From Diphasiastrum complanatum (lineage: Eukaryota; Streptophyta; Lycopodiopsida; Lycopodiales; Lycopodiaceae), in the NCBI GenBank assembly GCA_029204225.1, contig CM055094.1:9095234-9159233 (forward strand): a stretch of DNA of 64,000 bases, given 5' to 3'. Shown in pieces: positions 56,757 to 64,000 of this stretch. Numbering within the stretch: position 1 is the first letter of the stretch; every line of letters starts with the position of its first letter. The notes under the pieces are model-generated. The model had not been told where the DNA came from and did no database searches. It saw only the letters and a program-made list of their open reading frames with translations. Made by a program: the position numbers and the translations under genes.

Positions 56757-58165
56757 CTAAACCAATTCGTCACATGTCCACGTCCTCAGATTCAGTAGGT
56801 CCTTTTGATGACAATTCTGACGAATAGGTTTGTCTAGCCAACATTGATAGGTACTTTTTGTCAAAATAAGTAGGATTCTGCCAATGCTTACATCTTTTGT
56901 GCATCCGGTACAGGAATTCACACTCAAGGTTACAAAAAAAGCTCCAAACTCGTGTATCACATCTATTCTAGACAGTGAGCTCTACATACATTCCAACTTT
57001 TCGAGGCCCTAACACCTTCAGTTTGTGCATAAACACAGTTCTTTGTTGCAGTTCTTCCAAATAATCTTCAGATTGGTTGTCCTCCCCTTTTCTAGGTAAG
57101 TATAGAGTTGTGATTTCTTTGGTAGTAGGTAGATAGTCCATCCTAGCATATACTAGTTGAATGCTCAACAAGATTCTGGCCACAAACCCTACCAGATCAA
57201 GTGAATGATAGGTCGTTCATAATCGGTGTGTTGGATGTTTTTCCCGTTTTCTTATACATTTTGCCATCTCTCTAAAAAATGTAATATACTTATCTTCCCA
57301 TTTTATGTACAAGGTCCACAATCTTGAATAATAGAAGTCTATAAGATTGTCAATTTTAGGCTTTTTTAAAATAGATTGAATATCGAGAATCTTCTTGATC
57401 TGTATATGGCTAAAAGCGTGGTTTGGTGGTACAAAAAAAAACCATATTTCAGTGCACCTTTTGGTAGTACATTCACTTTTGAGGGATATGGGAGGGAGCT
57501 TGATAGATGCTACCCACGAGTTAATGCAATGAAGCGTCCCTAGTAATGATGGGCCTACCCTCTTGGAGTATTGGGGGGTAAGTGGTGGGCCTACTCTCTC
57601 TCCTCCAATAAAAGTCCTAAATACATTTCTACCCAAAAAAAGGTAGTGTCTTTGATAGTCCATGTTGTACCACCAATCCATGCTTTTAGCCATATTGGTA
57701 AAATGGATATAATGTTGTTCTTTAAATCGAACATCTGATTCTGATATAAACGTGGATTCTTTAAATTTCAGATATTCCATAGAATATAGAGAGGAACTTC
57801 CTATTAAAAATTTTGATAGGCTAGGCCTTTTAATTATGAATGTGTTAAAAATTTACAGTTTTAACTTGACTAGTTTTGGTCATATGACTTGTAAAAAGTT
57901 AGATGGTCATGATGTGGCTTGTCACACATGCCAAATAGCATAGGATTCCATTCATAAGGATGTTCTCAAGTTGACCTAAGTGATAGAACCTTTGGAATGA
58001 GTCCAAATCATGCTTAGATACAAGAGAGAAGTAGGAGCTATTTTTGGTAATTTTTACATTGTTGAGGGATCTCCAAGATTCCAACCCTAACGTGGTAGGG
58101 ATGAAAGATGCACCAAAAATAGCATAAGAGATAGGTTTAGGGCTACTCATACCTGCCAAAACCAT
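56757..58165 (-). pseudogene. Unidentified protein gene remnant, minus strand
   Basis: Three minus-strand frames follow one another. 58,165-57,899 begins MVLAGMSSPKPIS. 57,780-57,217 is a 187-codon stretch with SMDWWYNMDYQRHYLFLG, FIGGERVGPPLTPQYSKRVG and many aromatic and basic residues. 57,216-56,968 continues in the same frame after a single stop (57,217-57,219), with PRKGEDNQSEDYLEELQQRT. A further frame (56,960-56,757) has CTGC and two more Cys. The span 57,780-56,968 would be about 270 codons with one stop. I find no retroelement motif and do not know the family. The neighbouring copia LTR overlaps or abuts its 5' end near 58.17 kb. It may be a captured host gene, an antisense ORF of a retroelement, or a DNA-transposon gene. 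Confidence 0.4.
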
Positions 58166-58520
58166 GATGGATCATGTATATATAGGTGATGATCTCTCAC
58201 CAAAATCAATCAAGCAATTTCATGATTTCTCTCTCATATTGGTGCAATTGCTCTCTATGTTCATATTTGTTTGAGTTCTTGTGATTCCTAATCATTATAG
58301 GATTGAATGTGGGTCTGGTGTATAGTGCTTAGACTGTGGGAGGCCATACTTTCACACGTGTGAAGGATTCTTCAAGGTTTTGGGCCGTTTAGTGAGGTTC
58401 AAGCATAGATTTTTGATGGATTTTGATGGTTCAACTTGTGCTAGCCTTATGAGATCATAATCTATTATTTTCCTCATCATTTTAAGTGTCTTAAGATCCT
58501 TATTTGCTGTAATTTTTACA

Positions 58521-58533
58521 TGGTATCAGAGCC
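58521..58533 (+). promoter_or_regulatory. Copia primer binding site
   Basis: TGGTATCAGAGCC directly after the LTR end TTACA. Confidence 0.9.
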
Positions 58534-58824
58534 TAGAGTCTGAAATGAGCGAAATCCTTGCTTTTCATTCAATTTAATCACAATTTTTTATCTAAATCTT
58601 GTGTAGATTGAATCTTAGCATCTAGCATTGATTCTAGAACTCAAAGTGAGTCAAATCCATTAGAGAGTGGTGTTGTGTGACTTCATTTGTAGGTGTTTAG
58701 GTGTCTAAAACTAGAGGCAAGGTTGCATTAAATCCACATTACCAAGATAGCAAGTTTTGCTTGCTCCAAGTAAGCGAGTTTTGGAGGTGATTTAATAGAG
58801 AAGGCTTTCTAGCATTCAAGGAGA

Positions 58825-59517
58825 GTGAAAAAGGTCTATAAATCCAAGAACCAAACTAGGATGTTAGCTTTGGAGAATCAAATCTATAGAAGCTATCAAA
58901 AGAAAGGAGAGAGTGCACATACTTTTGTCTTAAGAGTGAAGGAATTGAACAAAGAGCTAGCCTTCACAGGTGATCCTATCAAGGATGAAGAGCTTGTTCA
59001 ACTAATATTGAATGGACTAAGCTTTGAATTTGACAATTTGGTTCAAGTATATGCAATTATGGGTAAGATACCCATACTTGAAGAGCTCCAAGGCACACTC
59101 ATGGCCGAGGAGTCCAGAAGGAGCCAAATGCAAGAGAGGATGGATAGACTTTCCATCCAAGGTGGAGATGACCAAGCTCTCTTCACCAAAGGCAAAGGGG
59201 AGTCCAAAGGCAAAGGATCAAAGTTCAAGAAGTCTTCAAAGCTTGAAGATCAAGAAGGACCCTCAAAGGCATCTCCATCAACCACCAAAGTCAAGAAGGA
59301 CAAATCCAAGGTGAAGTGCTACTATTGTAGCAAGATGGGACACTATGCCTCGGAATGCTTCAAGAGGAAGCAAGATCAAATCCAAGCCAACATGAGCAAA
59401 GAGGAGGAGGAGGAGAGTTCACATGAGGACTCTCTCATGATGTCCATATTTTCTTCAACAAGCTTCAAAGGAGAAGATCCTTGGTGGATTGACTCGAGTG
59501 CTAGTTCACATGACTAG
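58825..59517 (+). pseudogene. Copia gag with zinc knuckle and start of protease
   Basis: A 230-codon open stretch. The gag helix part has KNQTRMLALENQIYRSYQKK and FVLRVKELNKELAFTG, then LVQLILNGLSFEFDNLVQVY, all typical of UBN2-type copia gag. A Lys/Ser-rich linker and the knuckle CYYCSKMGHYASEC (CX2CX4HX4C) follow. The protease site reads WIDSSASS, with Ser in place of the Gly of DSG. A frameshift then moves the reading to 59,489-59,713 (TSKREFLSSLLSYDG...TKNLLSVGQ), which aligns with the start of the intact copia at 26,7xx. The gag N-terminus (before about 58,810) is disrupted. Dead copy. Confidence 0.85.
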
Positions 59518-59713
59518 CAAAAGGGAGTTTTTATCTTCTCTCTTATCTTATGATGGACCTATAAAATCCATCTATACAGCAAATGATGAAGCTTGTAAGA
59601 TTGAAGGAGTTGGTAGCAATCCCCTTTGCTTAGGATCTTCCAAAAAGATCAACATAGAAGGTCTTTTGTACATTCCTACAATAACAAAGAATCTACTAAG
59701 TGTTGGCCAATGA

Positions 59714-60150
59714 TAAAGAATCAAAGGTAGTGGTAATATTCAAAAAATTAACCGTGTTATCCGAAGTGTCTTCATTTTCTATAGTGAGGTACTCCAAGGG
59801 ATAGATCCATAAGGCATTATCATCAACACGAGGTTGCTCCTTGTCTAGAAATACAAGAGCATATGTGCTGTTTATGAAACAAATATCATCAATATAACGG
59901 AAAGTATGGTTGAAGGCACATAGGTATTTCACCTTTCCAAGTCTGGCAAGTCTTTTCATAAAATGTAATTCAAAGAATGACAGATACCAGTTACACCATG
60001 TAGGGGAACAGGCAAAGCCCATAGGATACCACAGACTTGTTTCCAAGTCCTATTTTCTAATCTTACTATGCAATTGTCAATCAATATATCATTATATTGG
60101 CAAAGAGGTTCTATGTCAATCACAATCCAATTATTAGTTTGATTGGTAAC
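59714..60150 (-). pseudogene. Reverse transcriptase fragment, non-LTR/Penelope-like type
   Basis: On the minus strand, a part across a frameshift has WKQVCGI and then YPMGFACSPTWCNWYLSFFE, RT motif 4 (GIPMGxxxSP...N). Next comes FRYIDDICFIN, motif 5 with the catalytic YIDD at 59,884-59,895, then NALWIYPLEYL and NTVNFLNITTTF (motif 6/7 region). Copia has YVDD and gypsy YLDD/FLDD in other surroundings. GIPMG with ...RYIDD and a FLNxxI strand is the arrangement of Penelope-like, telomerase-like or related non-LTR RTs. Neither GIY-YIG nor another endonuclease is seen. The fragment is cut at 59,713 by the copia junction and fades after 60,150. It would copy RNA to DNA; here it is a broken remnant. 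Confidence 0.6.
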
Positions 60151-60159
60151 TCATTTCCA

Positions 60160-61723
60160 GTCAAATTGCTTAAGGCTCGATTTCCATTGATATGCAAGTT
60201 TTTTGTTTTTACAAGACTTGAATGCATATCCTATCATTCTCCGTATTATTATTTTTAGCCCATCAGGACCATTAAGAGAAATATTTTTTTTTATTGCTTT
60301 TACCCAAAAATGTATCCATGCATGAAATTTTAACGATCAAACAACTTTAACAATTAGTACTATGTTTCTATACATGCAAAGTGACTTAGAAATGACTTTT
60401 TTATAGAAGACATGCACGCTACTACTTAATTTTTTGACATGCAATCAGAAAATTTGTCAAACTTTGACCAAAAAATTGTCAAAAATTCGACATTTATAAT
60501 TTTGGCTACAAAGCACCAAATTGGATCTTGTAAAGCATAGTATAGAGGAAGTACATTAGCAAGATTCTTTCCATGTCACCCTAGGACTTGGAGTCCACAT
60601 GTGCGAGTTGTTAGGAATGGAATTTACTATAGGATGGCAGTCTTTTCAAGGAGATTTTTTCAAAAACCACATCTTATGCTTCACATGCCATCAAATAGAT
60701 GTTAAAACTAGTCTATTAAGGTTCATTAGATAATAGTAGGAACTTATATCTAGTCTAGCAATGATCAGTAGGCTCAGATCCATCAAAAAATGGATTCTAG
60801 GAGGGCGTCTACAAGACATCTTTAGTGAATTGTTGTGCATCCAAGCACCAGATTGAGTGTATGAGGGCTTTAATCAGAGGTAATTCCACCTATATTTAAG
60901 ATTTTATATAGATCCATGAGCTTCAGGTATTGTAAAAATATTCATTCATGCCCAAAATTCATAAAAAATATACTATATTCTGAGGTTTATCCCTTATAGT
61001 AACAATTGTCTGAAAAACATGTTCACAACCTCTAGAAAGCTTCATTTCACTCTGAGAATGTGAACACAAAGTTTTATGCAAAGATATTAACTCAAATTCT
61101 AAAAAAAGTAAAAATTTAAAAATTTAAAAAAAAAAACATCTCAAAAAAAATCTTGTTTTGACCAAATTTTGATTTTTTTGGCATGTTCTAATGGATTAAA
61201 TCCACATGCAAGTGCAATTAGACTCTAAGAACTATAACTCACCCATACAAAAGGTACTTTTATTATGCTCAATATAGACTCTTACTAATCAATCATAGTT
61301 GAAATCATCAAATTTTGACCAAAATACTATCTCAATCTGATATTGACCATATAACTGGCATGCAACATTAAAATTTGTCATACTGACTGTAAATTAACGA
61401 GTGAAATCTTGAAAATCATTTTCATATAGTAGATTTGATAAATTTTAAACTGAAACAATGAATACTAGTCAAAAAAACCATAAAACAATCGAATTATTTA
61501 CACTTATGGCTATGGAGAAAGTTCATAACACTGATTTCTAGGTTGAAAACAATATTGCTTTTTTATTATACAATTATAGTAGATCGATTGAGAATCCATA
61601 TGAAAATTCAATGGAGGTTTATGACGACAGTAGATTGTATGACTTCTAAACAATTTAATGAATGTTTAGTTTGTATCGGAACAAGAAATATTTTGATACT
61701 ATATGCTCTTATATCAAATTATT
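60160..61723. other. No recognisable gene apart from a dispersed repeat
   Basis: AT-rich. It contains the dispersed repeat at 60,495-60,645. The frame at 61,543-61,752 has no motif. Confidence 0.4.
60495..60645 (+). repeat. Dispersed repeat, copy B
   Basis: ATAATTTTGGCTACAAAGCA... matches 14,612-14,762 in the same orientation, including the CACATGTGCGAG box and the ACTATAGGATGGCA-like end. Confidence 0.65.
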
Positions 61724-61735
61724 GTTTTGATACCA
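61724..61735 (-). promoter_or_regulatory. Copia primer binding site, minus strand (degenerate)
   Basis: GTTTTGATACCA, complement of TGGTATCAAAAC, next to TGTTGGGAATC. The usual form is TGGTATCAGAGC. Confidence 0.6.
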
Positions 61736-62583
61736 TGTTGGGAATCAATTGACTTCTCAATACATGAGCTACATCTATTAGATTCAAACTATCTTCGATA
61801 ATTCGATGGTAGCTCTACTTGATCCAAGCTTTAACTCGCGAGAATCGAAACACTTGATTTTGTAGACACACACAAAATCATTGAATGTGAAAACATGTAA
61901 AACAAATTGGATAAAGAGCATTACAATTAGCATATACTATCAGTCATAAAATGATTTAATTTATCTGCAAACCTCGACTCAAATGAAACAAAAAATTATG
62001 CATGCGACATGACAAGACAATGCTCAATATGTACTGGAACAAATTTGATTAGTTCAAAAGAGTGTACATGTCTGAATGCTTGCAGATGCACGATCTCTCT
62101 AAAACAATACTCTAGAAGTCAAAGAAAGAGGTCAAATAGAATGCTATTTCACATTAATTCATAGTCATGGGACAATTAGTCGATTAGCTATGCACTATTG
62201 AATATATATACATGGTATGTACAATTAAAATAATGCTCAATTAATGCAGTTACAAGATGGATGTACTATGTTCAATTGTTGATAGTCGCCATCTAATAGA
62301 GTCTTATTCTATTGAAGGTTCTGCTCGATCGTGAAAGATAAGGCCAAGAATCACTTAGTATTGAAAGATGGTTGAATCGAATTGAATAGTTGAATTGATG
62401 TCGATATGTTATGGTCGAATAGGGTTCGACAATAATGATGGATGATAGCCAGTGATGGTTGTTTGACTTGGACTCAAATTTGGGGTGTCAGAGTCGAATA
62501 GTGTTGACCTTTGTTCCATCGTGACAATCGAAGGTTGTGACAATTACCATCGACAGTTGGCTATGACAATTGTCGATTCAACA
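61736..62583 (-). repeat. Copia LTR, minus strand (about 848 bp)
   Basis: It begins TGTTGGGAATC beside the PBS and probably ends GATTCAACA at 62,583, giving inverted ends TGTTG-GAATC/GATTC-AACA. A TATA-like TATATATA (minus) lies near 62,200. The interior side (below 61,724) has no gag or pol, so the element is deleted. The outer end is a best guess. Confidence 0.5.
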
Positions 62584-63080
62584 ATTTGTCTTGCAGGCAC
62601 ATATAGGCAATTTTCGTGTACTTTTATAGGCTGCGCGATTGTACAAGTAATTATATACAACAAATGAATGGATCTAGATTAACTATTGGAGAGTCATAAT
62701 TTTTTGGTTAATGGCCTATAAGTCTCTACTTTATCATTTGGCTTATCATTTGGCAAGCATACTTAAAGCAAGTTTTCCAAAGGTCTTCAAAAACCAAAGA
62801 CACACTCGATCTTGTGCACCAGTGCTCGGGAAAAATTGGCAAAGTATAGAAATGGAACCGACAAGTTTTCTAAAAAAAATCAGTATCATAAGATATTTGA
62901 CATTTTTTTTTTTATACAAACATATAAACACTTTTATAAGTAAAAGTATTCAAAGAACTAAGAAGTTTTATATAATGCAAGTTTTTTGAGGATAACTCAA
63001 ACAAGGTTTCCTGAGCACTGTTGTGCACTGTGTAGACACCATCACTTGAACGAATTGTTTATTTTATCACAGTTAATAAT
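62584..63080. other. No recognisable gene
   Basis: Small frames at 62,711-62,989 carry no motif. Confidence 0.35.
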
Positions 63081-63084
63081 GACT

Positions 63085-63715
63085 ATTCTAGGAGGATGTC
63101 AATTATGTTTATAAAAATCATATATGAAGTTTTTAAATGCTTCAAGAAAATCAAAGCTAGTGTTGAAATTTAATTCAAAAGAATGATCAAAGCACTTTGA
63201 ACTGATGGAGGGAGAAAATTAATCTCCATAGAGATGAATGATTATCTTTTAGCCAATGACATTGAACACTAATTTTTTGTTGGTTGTTCTCCTCAAAAGA
63301 AAGACATTTTTGAAATTAAAAAAACAAAGCACTTATGGAGGCAATAAGATCTATGCTGAATTTAGCAAAGTTGCCCACAAACTTTTGAGTTAGAGCTGTA
63401 GCCACAACTTGTCATTTGCAAAATTATTCAACCACCAAAATAGTTAACAACATGACATCAAATGAAGCTTGGAAGCCCAATATAAATCATTTCAAAATAT
63501 TTGGATGCATTTGTAATGCACAAATACCTCATGAACTGGGAAAATGGCTAGACAAGACCTCCACCAAATGCATTTTCATTGGATACCTATTGGAGTACAA
63601 AAGTTACAAAGTTTTTAACCAAATTAATGGTATAACATTTGTGAGGAGAGATGTTATTTTAACAAAAATACCTTCTATGAGCCCCCCTCTAGTACCAGGC
63701 TTACAAAGTTTTTAA
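63085..63715 (+). pseudogene. Copia integrase fragment
   Basis: The plus frame reads EVFKCFKKIKASVE, a DGGRKLISIEMNDYLLAND segment corresponding to the copia TDxGGEF motif (second catalytic Asp kept), and GCSPQKKDIFEIK in place of SPQQNGVxERKNR, with the catalytic Glu region altered. After stops there is an open stretch at 63,416-63,715 with NEAWKPNINHFKIFGCICNA and KCIFIGYLLEYKSYKVFN and VRRDVI, the integrase C-terminus of copia. The integrase N-terminus is absent. A 97-bp tandem duplication ends it. This is another copia lineage than the one at 26.5 kb (the texts differ throughout). Confidence 0.8.
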
Positions 63716-63790
63716 CCTAATTAATGGTATAACATTCGTGAGTAGAAATGTTATTTTAAATGAAACAGCCTTCCATGAGCCCCCCTTGGA
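63607..63790 (+). repeat. 97-bp tandem duplication in the copia fragment
   Basis: CAAAGTTTTTAACCAAATTA begins at 63,607 and again at 63,704, and both units run to ATGAGCCCCCC with about a dozen differences. Confidence 0.85.
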
Positions 63791-64000
63791 AACAAAGATC
63801 CATTATGGGCTTGACCTTTTGGATCTAGTTGTGTGGTGATTTTTCGTCTTGTCCATATGGCACTTCTCTCTTCTTTCAGGTGAAACTACTATCTTCAAGG
63901 AAGGCATGGTTATTGTAGCCACTAGTAATGATGGTCTCATGTAGCATGCTTATAGGCTAGCAATTCTATGGTTGGTTATTTGATCAGTAATAGTGCATGC
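63791..64000. other. Window end, no recognisable gene
   Basis: May continue the copia remnant. Nothing identifiable is left in frame. Confidence 0.3.

Larger units (their letters stand above)
58170..59713 (+). mobile_element. Truncated copia element (partial LTR to protease)
   Basis: A TATA-like GTATATATAGGTG (about 58,175), TTCACACGTGTGAA (58,351-58,364) and an LTR end TTTTTACA at 58,520 precede a perfect PBS. gag and the protease start follow, and the element breaks off at 59,713, where an unrelated RT fragment begins. The left end of the LTR was not found. Confidence 0.7.

Overview
This window is nuclear DNA from a land plant with a large, repeat-rich genome. The evidence is the dense mix of Ty1/copia and Ty3/gypsy LTR retrotransposons (one of them a chromovirus), a CACTA DNA transposon with the typical plant end CACTACAAGAAAT, AT-rich plant-style GT-AG introns, and primer binding sites of the TGGTATCAGAGCC (initiator tRNA-Met) and TGGCACCGTTGTCGGGGA types. 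The exact clade cannot be read from the sequence. I see no rRNA, tRNA, CRISPR array or bacterial-type operon, and no complete ordinary host gene.

Layout. 1-3.9 kb: degenerate minus-strand gypsy integrase and RNase H, plus small repeats. 4.0-4.5 kb: a small two-exon minus-strand gene of unknown function. 4.63-6.80 kb: a CACTA element flanked by ATT duplications. 7.2-10.2 kb: decayed minus-strand gypsy pol and an LTR end. 10.2-15.3 kb: AT-rich DNA without genes. 16-20.6 kb: a copia scrap, then a decayed chromovirus (integrase, chromodomain, LTR) followed by a 25-bp minisatellite. 21.7-24 kb: minus-strand gag-like remains and an LTR-like stretch. 25.4-38 kb: a gypsy element (gag, protease, RT/RNase H, integrase, extra 3' ORF) interrupted by a 5'-truncated copia element whose pol frame is still open (26.5-30.4 kb). 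A second copia copy (LTR, PBS, gag) is inserted at 37.97 kb.

39.4-43.8 kb is the most unusual stretch. Two convergent, intron-containing, decayed genes lie there. The plus-strand gene has features of a DDE/RNase H-fold transposase with a CX2C insert that I cannot assign to a named plant superfamily, and a second copy of its N-terminus lies at 47.65 kb. Next to it, 43.7-44.8 kb carries paired imperfect palindromes (CTCGCGT...GCGATATC) on both sides of a block packed with CACGTG sites. An intronless, broken centromeric-type histone H3 (CENH3-like) copy follows at 44.78-45.15 kb, then a second array of the same 25-bp minisatellite.

46.2-49.6 kb: minus-strand gypsy integrase, leader, PBS and LTR. 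51.4-54.4 kb: a minus-strand non-autonomous LTR element with two closely similar LTRs. 54.9-55.7 kb: a gypsy gag fragment. 56.8-58.2 kb: an unidentified minus-strand pseudogene. 58.5-59.7 kb: a truncated copia element, fused to a fragment of a different kind of reverse transcriptase (Penelope-like or another non-LTR type) at 59.7-60.2 kb. 61.7-62.6 kb: a minus-strand copia LTR with PBS. 63.1-63.7 kb: a copia integrase fragment.

Almost everything coding is mobile-element derived and broken. The only long intact frame is the copia pol at 26,468-29,749. The window records repeated nesting rather than cooperating host genes.
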